Positions 11,606 to 21,250 of a stretch of 64,000 nt of DNA are shown piece by piece. The position numbers and the translations under genes were made by a program. Every line of letters begins with the position of its first letter. The stretch's first letter is position 1. The notes below the pieces were generated by a model. It saw only the letters and a program-made list of their open reading frames with translations, was not told the origin of the DNA and made no database searches. The stretch is from Magicicada septendecula (lineage: Eukaryota; Arthropoda; Insecta; Hemiptera; Cicadidae), in the NCBI GenBank assembly GCA_034769895.1, contig CM068367.1:121991927-122055926 (forward strand), in the 5' to 3' direction.

Positions 11606-12852
11606 TTTCTATGACGTAGTATTTTTAATAGACTATTGTTTGTTTTGAAGGTAGCGGTAATATTCAATTTATTAAATGTGGAGGTTAGAATCTTTGGCAT
11701 TATATTTGTGTATGTGGTAGAAATAAATGTTATTTTTGTATCCTTATCTACTGGGGGCTTGGATTTTCGAATTTTATGTTTCTTGATGAGATTATCAATT
11801 AACGTGTTTTTGTAACCATTAGCTAAGGCTATATGTTTAATGGTATTCAACTCCTCACGGTAATCATCATCGCTGAGAGGCACTGCCAACAATCTGCGGA
11901 CAAAGTAATTATAAGCTGCCAACTTTTGCGAAAAGGGATGACAAGAGTCAGCATGTATTGTCACATCAGTGGTGGTCGGTTTTCTATAAATATTAAATTT
12001 CAATTTATCTATGTGTTTAATGACAGATAAATCTAAAAAATTTAATTTATTATCCACTTCGGTTTCCAGCGTGAATTGAATGTTTTTATTAATACTATTC
12101 ATATAATGTTTTAGGTTTTCGATCTGTCGTACAGTACCATTGAAAATTAGAAAGGTATCGTCTACATAACGTGCATAAAATATTATATCATTTTTGTATT
12201 TGTTATGTGAGAGCAAATGAGAGTTTTCATAAAAATTCAAGTAAACGTCGGCCAATAGACCAGAGAGAGGTGAACCCATGGCCAATCCATCATCCTGAAT
12301 TAAAAATTGGTTATTGAAAGCAAAGTAATTTTGTTCTAAAATAGTTTCAAGTAAACCAATTAACTCGTTTATCGTCTGTGTATTTAATTTATTATTCTCT
12401 AATAAATTTTCTTTTAAGATATTTATTGTTTCCTTTACTGGTATGTTGGTATACAAATTTACTATATCAAACGATGCTAACTTATAATTTGGTAGTAGAT
12501 CGACATCTTTACATTTATTAATAAAATCCGTGTTGTTTATGGCACTATGATTGTTCTTAAAATTTATGTTTGGTTTGATTATTTTGACGAGTTTCTTAGC
12601 TGTTTTGTATGCGGGCGCTGTGGTAAAATTAACGAGTGGTCTGACCGGTATGTCGTGTTTATGAATTTTGGGTAGGCCATTGAGTTCGGGAGCTTTTGCA
12701 TTAATAGGCTTTAGGAAGCGACGTGTGCTTTCGCTAAACAAATTTACGCATTTATTGATTTTGTTAATCAATGTCTTGACATACATATCAGTAGGATCAG
12801 ATTTCAAGGTTCTAATATTGTTGTTTGAAATAAAGTCGTTTATTTTCGTTTC
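11323..12852 (-). pseudogene. PLE reverse transcriptase
   Basis: A continuous frame of roughly 500 codons encodes most of a Penelope-type reverse transcriptase. Visible in order: LPKIHK and RPLVNF (RT1/2), FDIVNLYTNIP (motif A, catalytic Asp), GLAMGSPLSGLLAD (motif B), YARYVDDTFLIF (motif C with YVDD, near 12154-12168), and FLDLSV with YRKPT (motifs D/E). It copies element RNA into DNA at a nicked target. A TAA at 12853-12855 cuts it from its N-terminus, which continues in the same frame upstream. The last ~95 codons (11323-11605) do not resemble PLE protein; see the 450-bp segment. There is no other disruption in the polymerase core, so decay is mild. Confidence 0.9.
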
Positions 12853-13360
12853 TTACACATCGAAGTCCATGACAACAAGAGTATTCCCCTTATCTGTCTT
12901 AGTAATGAGAGCATTATTATCAACTAATTTAGCTTTGGTTTGTTTCAATAACTTGAACTCGTTGGAAAATCTTACATGTTTCTGTAAACCATGGTTGTTA
13001 AAATTATGGTGTTTCATGGTATTATTAATTTTATTATTTATTAAAATGCGTGCTTCGGTTTGTAGTTTTGGATCGGCAATTGTTTTTACTGCAGTTTCTG
13101 CACTGATAATTTCTTGTATGATTTGGTGTTTATTATTAAGAGGTAAGTTGTACTTGATGCCCTTATTAAGGATGTTGATTTCGTCTTCATTAAAAGCTAT
13201 CGTAGTTAAATTAGACACACGAGGATGTGTGTTTACAAGTGATGTCGGTTTCTTGGCGATGTTTACTCTTCAAATTATGAATTTTACGCGTCTGTTTAAA
13301 GTATGTATTGTGAGTAACGTCAGAGACGTATTTATGTACTGATTCCATAACATTATTTAT
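12853..13360 (-). pseudogene. PLE N-terminal region, downstream part
   Basis: Codons leading up to the in-frame TAA contain the conserved PLE N-terminal block (HPRVSNLT, then LNKGIKYNLP, then ALITKTDKGNTLVVMD). Upstream of about 13230 the coding frame shifts: an ATG-led stretch from 13348 (SVHKYVSD...) is the next conserved piece and runs to the edge of the nested LTR element at 13360. Its continuation is at 20165. Confidence 0.8.
13357..13360. repeat. left target duplication (TTAT) of the LTR element
   Basis: TTAT directly before the 5' LTR is repeated at 20161-20164 directly after the 3' LTR. Four to six bp is the usual size for LTR retroelement integration. Confidence 0.8.
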
Positions 13361-15179
13361 TATAACACCAAAATCAGAAATTTTGAAATTTTCTTATTTT
13401 GAGTAGAGATGTATCTTTAAGCGCCGTAACAGGGAATTGTTGTGTGAAACGCAGAGGTGACTGACAGGCAATAAAATCATATATCAGCCCCAACACGCTC
13501 ACGGCAAATAGGCTGAGTTCATCGCTCTCCATACTAAGAAACGTTAAACTTTGACAACTACCTCAAATCCGTAGAAAAAAGGGCACAGAAGTAAACGAAC
13601 TCATTTGAAGAGCAGCTGTAGGTATTAACAATAGACCAGAATACGTATACACGCCAGCTGCATATAGCGAAACAAAAAAAGGTATATGTTATTGATAGAC
13701 TCAAACGGTCAGCGACAGGACTTCGACCTTACTGAGAAGAGAGGAAGCTCGGAGTAATGTCCTAACACAAGCAAGAAGTGTTGAAAGGAAGTTTGGTAAG
13801 GCCAGTAAGTAACAATAGTTGATGCCATTAGAACAACCAAATGCACGAAAACAATACTTGACGAGAAAGTTAAGGGTTGTTTTGTTTACTCCAAAAAAGT
13901 GACAGGCAAGAATTATTGCTACAGTATCTAGCAGCGACAACGACCTCAGTGTAGTGACCTAGGGAAGGAATCTGGTGGGAATCCAAAGGCCTATCAGAGA
14001 AGTTCTTTCGGAAAAATAGGTGGTCTCTAAATCTGAAGAGTCGTAAAGTAGAACCAATTGGAAAACAGCGTTAGAAAAATCGGAAGTAAGTGGGAGAAAT
14101 ATGGAATTCGATATAGGGACGCGAGAAAGGCGCGCTCGGGGAGTTTAACTAAAAATTTTGACGGAAACGGGAGTGTAAGTCCGCGACCGAGATTCCCATA
14201 GTTATTGGACTTAGAGAAATTCGGTACGATGGTTAGAAAAGTAAGCTCGTACTAGAACAGATTTCGGTAAGGAGAAAAACTGTAATTTTACTAGTGATGT
14301 ACAAGTGAATTAATACAACACAAATGATAATTAAATAACGCTGTGATTTAGTTGTGCAAATACGCAACAATAACTTCATCATCGAGTAACATTTCGAAAC
14401 GAACTAAACCCGTAACAACAGTGATTCAAACCATAACGCAGTTAATAAATAATAATTAACAATGGCTGTAGAAGCGAATAACTATAATAACAATTAACGC
14501 GAACTAATTTGAGAGAGTGAAGTTTGGTGTTGTGCAGTGTCTTGTGACTCAAAGGAGACCACGTTACAATCTGCTAATCCAGAGGGAAATATCGCAGACA
14601 CGCCAGACGATCAACATGACAACCACACAATATGAACTGCTACCAGATTTGGATACATACCACAAGTAAAATTTTCATGCCATAATTAGTATTAGGTCCA
14701 CTGTCTGTTCACTTAAAGAACTCATAAGATTTAATTAAAGGATTAAGATAAAATTTTATTTAGAACAAAATTAAATCATATTAGGAAATTATGGAAATTA
14801 AGTTCATCTATAAGCACCGATTTTAAATGAATCCAGATCAATAATTAACAATGTCGTAATATATAATAATTTAAGAAAATTATTATTAAAAGTTTTGTCT
14901 TTGAATAAGAATTACAATATTTAAATTATTAGAGCTATGAATATGAGTAATGAAATAAGATTTATGAAAATGAATATGTTTATATTTTGATTAGAATTTA
15001 TATAGTTCATATATAAATGATAAAGTATGATAATCAATCATAGCTAATTGTAATAAATTGAAGAACAATTTATAAGAAAATTTGAGCATTTATTTATATT
15101 TTACCCTGAGATAAAGAGCATATAAAATATTTTATTATTACATTGACGCACGCAACGTCAGGCAAAATTTAGTATTACA
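13361..15179 (+). repeat. 5' LTR
   Basis: Identical in length to the 3' LTR. It contains AATAAA-like signals (for example near 13470) and a very AT-rich 3' third. The short minus-strand frames inside it occur identically in both LTRs and have no recognised domain. Confidence 0.9.
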
Positions 15180-15180
15180 T

Positions 15181-15198
15181 TGGCGCCGCACCGCACGG
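15181..15198 (+). promoter_or_regulatory. primer-binding site of the LTR element
   Basis: TGGCGCCGCACCGCACGG begins one base after the LTR and starts with TGG, complementary to the CCA end of a tRNA. I did not assign the tRNA. Confidence 0.7.
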
Positions 15199-15323
15199 CT
15201 TAATTAAAGAAATTAGGCTAGGGCAGTGACAGACAGTGGTTAGAGATAGAGTAAGTTAAATAAGTAAATGTTAGTACTGTAGAATAAGAACGTTATTATT
15301 GTTATTTGTCGATAAGTATCTGA

Positions 15324-16610
15324 ATGATAACCCGACGGAAGGCAAAAATGGCGACAGGGAAAGAAAATTCCGAGGTAGTCGAAATTAACAATCAGATGGG
15401 GATGGAGCAATCTGAGGACAGAAATGTGGTGAATGAAGAGAGCTCTGCAACGAGTGAAGAGAATGGCGCCCGGGGACCGCAATCACAGTCGCAGTCATCT
15501 GAAGCAAATTTTCAAATGTTAATGGCATTGATGAAACAACAATTTGAAGAGTCAAAAAAACAATTTGAAGAATCGAAAATGCAACATGAAGAGACAATAA
15601 GGAAGATTGAAGAAACGAAAAAACAGAATGAAGAAAAAGGTAAACAACTCGTCGAGAAATTAGACAAAGAAATAGAGTTAATGAGAAGAGATTTACGAGG
15701 ACAAAACCACCAGGTGGGTACTGATTTACAAAAACAATCAGAAAAAATGGAAGAAAACAAATTAGATGGAAATACTATGGATCAAATTGACACCGAGTAT
15801 CAATCTTTAACAACTAAAGCATTGTCTGAACATCATATCTCAAGATCAAAAGAAAGATCTACAATTATTAGTGGTAGATATGAAGGTGATAAAGACACTT
15901 GTACTGTGTTTGTTGGCAACTTACCAAACACAATTACAAAAAAGAAAATTATCAAATATTTCAGAAAGTTTGGTACGATTGTAAATACGAGATTGCGATA
16001 CGCTGCAATATATGATCCACGGCTTCCCAAAAGACGTACTATCATTAAGAAAGAGTTTCATAAAGACAGAACAAATATCCATGCATATGTACGTTTTACT
16101 GATGAAAATAGTGCATATCGTGCTTTGGAAGCAAATGGTAATGTGTATGAGGGTTACCACCTGAGAATTGAGTTAGCTAACACGGAAGCTGAAGAAAAGC
16201 AGAGAACTAAAAAGAAAAAATTGAATACTACAGTTAATATTACCAGTACTGATAGAAAAATTAGAAGTAGGACTGGTGAGGTGCGTAAAAATTTTGGAAC
16301 CAAACCAAATGAGAGTAAGAAGATGAAAAACAGTTCTGATGATTATCAAAGGCGAACTGCATTAGCACGAAAGAAGAAAAGGGTGAAATTTGCTGGACCA
16401 TTCAAGAATATTGTGAAGATTGGTACGAGAACGAAAGGAAGATTTCAAGCGATGAAGATGAGATTTCTTAGAAGTCTTGAAAATAAAACCTTATTATGTG
16501 AGTACGCGGACAGGAAAACGAAAATAATTAAAACGCCACAAGCTGTCAAAAAACGTATTTGTAAGAGGGTTGAAAAGAAAAAACGACAAAAAAACTCAGC
16601 GCGTACATAA
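15324..16610 (+). CDS. Gag-like coiled coil fused to an RBM34-like RRM
   Basis: 428 residues, no stop or frameshift. The first ATG (15324) is 144 bp after the LTR; a second lies at 15348. Residues ~1-60 are acidic and Gln/Ser-rich. Residues ~63-145 form a Glu/Lys/Gln-rich coiled coil (repeats of KQQFEESKK) like the N-terminus of Gag in several Ty3/gypsy elements of insects. Residues ~193-285 are a canonical RRM: RNP2 VFVGNL at 195-200 and RNP1-like IHAYVRF at 252-258, with the long basic insert (LPKRRTIIKKEFH) and NGNVYEGYHLRIELA end that mark RRM1 of RBM34/Nop12-type nucleolar proteins. Residues 290-428 are lysine- and arginine-rich, perhaps nucleolar-targeting or RNA-binding; a second RRM is absent. 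Likely role: binds element or host RNA, possibly standing in for Gag nucleocapsid. Domain calls are by eye; capture of a host cDNA is inferred. Confidence 0.8.
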   Translation: MITRRKAKMATGKENSEVVEINNQMGMEQSEDRNVVNEESSATSEENGARGPQSQSQSSEANFQMLMALMKQQFEESKKQFEESKMQHEETIRKIEETKKQNEEKGKQLVEKLDKEIELMRRDLRGQNHQVGTDLQKQSEKMEENKLDGNTMDQIDTEYQSLTTKALSEHHISRSKERSTIISGRYEGDKDTCTVFVGNLPNTITKKKIIKYFRKFGTIVNTRLRYAAIYDPRLPKRRTIIKKEFHKDRTNIHAYVRFTDENSAYRALEANGNVYEGYHLRIELANTEAEEKQRTKKKKLNTTVNITSTDRKIRSRTGEVRKNFGTKPNESKKMKNSSDDYQRRTALARKKKRVKFAGPFKNIVKIGTRTKGRFQAMKMRFLRSLENKTLLCEYADRKTKIIKTPQAVKKRICKRVEKKKRQKNSART

Positions 16611-16673
16611 ATAATGGTAATATGACCGGGGAGAGTTGTCGAACAGGATGGGAAGATCCACTTTCAACACACC

Positions 16674-16678
<5 letters not shown>

Positions 16679-16723
<45 letters not shown>

Positions 16724-16730
16724 AGAGAGA
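16679..16730. repeat. (AG)n microsatellite inside the LTR element
   Basis: About 50 bases of AG repeats with one break, some 70 bp after the stop codon of the RRM gene. Confidence 0.9.
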
Positions 16731-17049
16731 TCATAAATTCTTTAGATATCAACGGCCGACTGCAGGGTAAGTGTTACTATTTACCAACAAAATGTGTTGT
16801 AACGGCACTGACTTAAAACGTACAACTATGTCTCCACAAATAGGAAATTAAAAGTAATTAAATGTAAGGGATTAAGGAAAACAACCTTAAGAGTGTCCGA
16901 AAATTTAATAGTTAAGTTAGATAATATTGGGTGAAATACCTTAGATAAGATTGGTTGTGTAAGAATACATTAACCGAAGAAGATAAATAGATATGAATAT
17001 AATAAGAATAAAATAAAGTAAATGGTAAATGAAAACCAATGCCAGTAAA

Positions 17050-17184
17050 ATGAAACGGCATAGACAAGAATGTGAAGAAGGGAAAGAAGAACCGGGTCCT
17101 GACGTTCACTATCCTGATATGATCGCGAAAAAAGTATCATTCAGATTCTTAGTTGACACCAGTGAAAAGTTATGAATTATAAAA
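17050..17184 (+). pseudogene. retropepsin-like protease remnant
   Basis: An ATG-led frame reads to KKVSFRFLVDTSEKL, then a TGA, then IIKQL. This fits the active-site strand of a retroviral-type aspartic protease (hydrophobic-hydrophobic-DTG-A-x-x-hydrophobic-IxK). The glycine of DTG is serine here and a stop falls in the next turn. It is the only trace of pol I can see, and suggests that the interior derives from a gag-pro-pol parent by deletion. Confidence 0.5.
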
Positions 17185-18325
17185 CAATTGTAAGACGCAA
17201 TAGAGTATTAAATAAATTGTAATAATTTTAACATTAATTAAACTAAAATGATAATTGTATAATTGTATAAACGATGAAGTAAAATACTAACAAGTGAAGT
17301 AGTACTTATAATCTTCAAGATAACGAAATGTGAACTGAAAATGTTAGCGATAATTATGTTAACATAAGTACATAGACAATATATGTATATATATATAGAT
17401 ATGTTAAACGAATGCAAGTGTAAGGACAATTAATATGGTTAGAATAAGATTGTTTAATATATGTGTTTAATGTAACAATTGAATGCGAACAATCAATAAA
17501 ATTAGAATAGTGATATGTACATGTATATGTGATGCAAGACTCTTAAAATTCAATTAAATAGTGAAATGATTGAAAAGTTACAATAAGTAAAAGATGGAAT
17601 ATCAAAGGACATTAATAGCGAATTATTGTAGAAAGCTTGATTAATTTATGGCATTAAAATCTATAACATTATTAGAATAGCAAGATGTAATTGGCGAATT
17701 AGTAGAAATTTTGATAGTAATTAATATTTTATAAATACTGCAAGGTAATATAGAGTAAATCAATGTGAATATAATAATGAATAGTTAAATTAAAGGTTAA
17801 CATAGTGATTAACATGTGTTAAAATTGTACAATGAAAATAGAGAATTCTAAAAAATATTTTACAGAAATATAAAATTTATTGATATGATAAATGATGCTA
17901 ACATTGAATAAAACTTGCTAAATTAGTTTTGTAAATATTATAGGTCCTGTAAGGGAGATGTAAGGAGTTGTTTTAAATTGATGCAGAATGACGAGTTTAA
18001 ATTTAATGTCTAAAGATTAGTTTGTAAGTATAATTATATGTTAAGTAAGGGTTGTAAAAAAAAGAAAGTTAAAAGATATATGTAACGGATTCATTTAAAA
18101 ACGGAAAGCGAAAGTGTTTTGGAAAAGGGTCCTGGGGTACTGTTTACATTACATAATAAACAGCCCGCAGTGGGTCACTACAGGTAGCAATCCATTACAC
18201 TACGTCCAACGGATGATGAGCCAATACTAGGAATATAAAAGGTATGCATTTCGTCATGTTAAACCTCGATGACAAGGCGCAGAAATTTGAATCTCTTTTA
18301 GGTGTATGAAATCCATCCAAAGCGA
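17185..18325. other. AT-rich non-coding interior of the LTR element
   Basis: Very AT-rich with many TAA/TAG in all frames. No reverse transcriptase, RNase H or integrase motif was found. The last ~150 bp before the polypurine tract are of more normal composition and are probably the retained 3' end. Confidence 0.65.
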
Positions 18326-18332
18326 CAAATTT

Positions 18333-18341
18333 CGGGGACGA
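18333..18341 (+). promoter_or_regulatory. polypurine tract of the LTR element
   Basis: CGGGGACGA lies directly against the 3' LTR; purine-rich, in the position used to prime plus-strand DNA synthesis. Confidence 0.65.
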
Positions 18342-20160
18342 TATAACACCAAAATCAGAAATTTTGAAATTTTCTTATTTTGAGTAGAGATGTATCTTTA
18401 AGCGCCGTAACAGGGAATTGTTGTGTGAAACGCAGAGGTGACTGACAGGCAATAAAATCATATATCAGCCCCAACACGCTCACGGCAAATAGGCTGAGTT
18501 CATCGCTCTCCATACTAAGAAACGTTAAACTTTGACAACTACCTCAAATCCGTAGAAAAAAGGGCACAGAAGTAAACGAACTCATTTGAAGAGCAGCTGT
18601 AGGTATTAACAATAGACCAGAATACGTATACACGCCAGCTGCATATAGCGAAACAAAAAAAGGTATATGTTATTGATAGACTCAAACGGTCAGCGACAGG
18701 ACTTCGACCTTACTGAGAAGAGAGGAAGCTCGGAGTAATGTCCTAACACAAGCAAGAAGTGTTGAAAGGAAGTTTGGTAAGGCCAGTAAGTAACAATAGT
18801 TGATGCCATTAGAACAACCAAATGCACGAAAACAATACTTGACGAGAAAGTTAAGGGTTGTTTTGTTTACTCCAAAAAAGTGACAGGCAAGAATTATTGC
18901 TACAGTATCTAGCAGCGACAACGACCTCAGTGTAGTGACCTAGGGAAGGAATCTGGTGGGAATCCAAAGGCCTATCAGAGAAGTTCTTTCGGAAAAATAG
19001 GTGGTCTCTAAATCTGAAGAGTCGTAAAGTAGAACCAATTGGAAAACAGCGTTAGAAAAATCGGAAGTAAGTGGGAGAAATATGGAATTCGATATAGGGA
19101 CGCGAGAAAGGCGCGCTCGGGGAGTTTAACTAAAAATTTTGACGGAAACGGGAGTGTAAGTCCGCGACCGAGATTCCCATAGTTATTGGACTTAGAGAAA
19201 TTCGGTACGATGGTTAGAAAAGTAAGCTCGTACTAGAACAGATTTCGGTAAGGAGAAAAACTGTAATTTTACTAGTGATGTACAAGTGAATTAATACAAC
19301 ACAAATGATAATTAAATAACGCTGTGATTTAGTTGTGCAAATACGCAACAATAACTTCATCATCGAGTAACATTTCGAAACGAACTAAACCCGTAACAAC
19401 AGTGATTCAAACCATAACGCAGTTAATAAATAATAATTAACAATGGCTGTAGAAGCGAATAACTATAATAACAATTAACGCGAACTAATTTGAGAGAGTG
19501 AAGTTTGGTGTTGTGCAGTGTCTTGTGACTCAAAGGAGACCACGTTACAATCTGCTAATCCAGAGGGAAATATCGCAGACACGCCAGACGATCAACATGA
19601 CAACCACACAATATGAACTGCTACCAGATTTGGATACATACCACAAGTAAAATTTTCATGCCATAATTAGTATTAGGTCCACTGTCTGTTCACTTAAAGA
19701 ACTCATAAGATTTAATTAAAGGATTAAGATAAAATTTTATTTAGAACAAAATTAAATCATATTAGGAAATTATGGAAATTAAGTTCATCTATAAGCACCG
19801 ATTTTAAATGAATCCAGATCAATAATTAACAATGTCGTAATATATAATAATTTAAGAAAATTATTATTAAAAGTTTTGTCTTTGAATAAGAATTACAATA
19901 TTTAAATTATTAGAGCTATGAATATGAGTAATGAAATAAGATTTATGAAAATGAATATGTTTATATTTTGATTAGAATTTATATAGTTCATATATAAATG
20001 ATAAAGTATGATAATCAATCATAGCTAATTGTAATAAATTGAAGAACAATTTATAAGAAAATTTGAGCATTTATTTATATTTTACCCTGAGATAAAGAGC
20101 ATATAAAATATTTTATTATTACATTGACGCACGCAACGTCAGGCAAAATTAAGTATTACA
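18342..20160 (+). repeat. 3' LTR
   Basis: 1819 bp, same length as the 5' LTR and nearly identical. Followed by TTAT (20161-20164), the target duplication. Confidence 0.9.
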
Positions 20161-20164
20161 TTAT

Positions 20165-20370
20165 GATGGCCGGATGAATATTGTTGAAAATATGTAAATG
20201 CAATTTATAAAGTTGTGCATTGAGTGTAGATTTCTTGATATACAAAGATTTGATTTCCTCCTTGATCCGAAAAATCTCAGCATGTTTTTTGGTTGCTTTA
20301 GCAGCCTTAGACAGGGTCTTCATATTTATGACTGCATATTTTGGTATTAGATGATTTTTAAACAGATATT
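20165..20370 (-). pseudogene. PLE N-terminal coding piece displaced by the LTR insertion
   Basis: On the minus strand an open stretch with ATG at 20323 (frame open a further ~15 codons upstream) encodes a Lys/Ala-rich N-terminus followed by KEEIKSLYIKK and LYKLHLHIFNNIHPA, which match the start of PLE proteins. The frame stops at the LTR element. When the two sides are compared with one TTAT kept, the reading frame continues directly into SVHKYVSD at 13348. This shows that the LTR element landed inside a PLE gene. Confidence 0.8.
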
Positions 20371-20464
20371 ATTAAATTTAATGTGTAAGTTAGTTTTTAG
20401 TAACTGGATTTTAACGTTTTGATATTTAAATACCATACTTGCTTGACTAGCCTCCAATTTAAAA

Positions 20465-20545
20465 TGCATGTTGGTTCTTGGTATCCAAGTCACGTAGGAA
20501 TAGTAGATTATAGGTAAATAAATCACCTTGTATCCGTCGTGTGAC
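20465..20545 (-). repeat. PLE terminal repeat (pLTR), 5' copy
   Basis: 81-bp direct repeat of 10463-10543. Its inner half is also the left arm of the inverted tail. Confidence 0.85.
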
Positions 20546-20598
20546 GTAACGAAGTCACACGACGGATACAAGGTGATTTATTTATCTATAATCTACTA
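20501..20598. repeat. inverted tail of the PLE (45-bp hairpin)
   Basis: Arms 20501-20545 and 20554-20598 are inverted copies with one mismatch and an 8-base loop. Inverted partial terminal repeats at one end are a known PLE insertion feature. Confidence 0.9.
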
Positions 20599-20606
20599 CT
20601 GTAAGA
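20596..20606. repeat. right target-site duplication of the PLE
   Basis: CTACTGTAAGA, equal to 10452-10462. Confidence 0.75.
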
Positions 20607-20867
20607 GGATGAAGGCTTTGGCAATTCACAATAATTTCAGTGGCATTTGAGAAAAACCTATTAACAATAAATTGGTCTAAATATTCTTATAAATTCTAAT
20701 AAACCTTTTCGTTTCAAACAAGAAAGAGAATTAGAATAATTAAAATGATAAATAAAATTCTGAAATAATTTGGAACTACTTAACATAATTTTAAACGACA
20801 TTTTTATAGTGTACATTTTGTTGTTTGTATATATTCATTTCAATTTAATATTTAATGATAAATAACG

Positions 20868-20992
20868 CTTTTTACAAGAATATATTTTTATTTAATTATA
20901 TCATTACAGTGTCATTTACAATAACAACGTAAATACAAGATGTCGAAGCATTGTAATAATATAATTAAATAAAAATATATTCTTGTAAAAAG
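20868..20992. mobile_element. fold-back MITE, 125 bp
   Basis: CTTTTTACAAGAATATATTT and following bases to ~20907 return as the inverse at 20954-20992. Arms are about 40 bp with a ~45-bp loop. No coding capacity. Confidence 0.8.
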
Positions 20993-21250
20993 TAGGTACT
21001 ACTTATTATTTAGTATTGAAATATAACCAGAACAAAGTGGGTGATTTTTTAATATCCACTGGATTATAAACTTTTTATAAATTTTTAAATTAAAAAGTTT
21101 TACACGTCGTTGGTCTCACCATGCCGGAAAACGTTCGTGCATTCTTTATTTCCTCTTCTTTGGACACTCTTTCAGGAACTAACCTCCTGAGTTTTTCTAT
21201 AACTCGTACGTAATTAGCCCCTTTCCCTCACTTTTTAGCTTTTCCTTACA
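20993..21250. other. no gene; 5' flank of the RTE copy
   Basis: The frame of the downstream polyprotein stays open for a short way upstream, but the residues do not resemble the family, so the retrotransposon appears to start at about 21251. Confidence 0.5.

Larger units (their letters stand above)
13361..20160 (+). mobile_element. non-autonomous LTR retroelement carrying an RRM gene
   Basis: Two 1819-bp direct repeats (13361-15179 and 18342-20160, constant offset 4981) flank a 3.16-kb interior with a primer-binding site (15181), one long frame (15324-16610), a broken protease patch and a polypurine tract (18333). The LTRs show no indels and, by eye, about one substitution (the 3'-terminal AAAATTT versus AAAATTA), so insertion is recent. 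Ends read TATAAC...TTACA rather than canonical TG...CA. A gag-pol of normal size cannot fit, so reverse transcriptase, RNase H and integrase must come from another element. Plus orientation follows from PBS and PPT. The element sits inside the N-terminal coding region of the PLE. Confidence 0.9.
10463..20598 (-). mobile_element. Penelope-like element (EN+), split by an LTR retroelement
   Basis: Minus-strand PLE with all expected parts in order. Its 5' terminal repeat and inverted tail lie at 20465-20598. The N-terminal coding piece is at 20165-20370, displaced 6.8 kb by the nested LTR element (13361-20160). The rest of the N-terminus and the reverse transcriptase are at 11605-13360, the GIY-YIG endonuclease at 10666-11148, a hammerhead-like motif at 10549-10595, and the 3' terminal repeat at 10463-10543. 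Without the nested element it is about 3.3 kb, normal for PLEs. The reading frame is broken by one in-frame stop (12853-12855), a frameshift near 13230 and a stop at 11149-11151, so this copy is inactive. Confidence 0.9.

Noticed and set aside
12668..13342. 224-codon plus-strand frame
   Set aside because: Antisense to the PLE coding sequence, with hydrophobic composition typical of a reverse shadow.
15324..16610. Ordinary host RNA-binding protein gene
   Set aside because: The frame lies between matching LTRs with PBS and PPT, has no introns, and starts with a Gag-like coiled coil; a host gene interrupted by chance is much less likely.
13701..18921. 79-codon minus-strand frame present twice (13701-13940 and 18682-18921)
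   Set aside because: The two copies are just the same place in the two LTRs, and no domain is visible.
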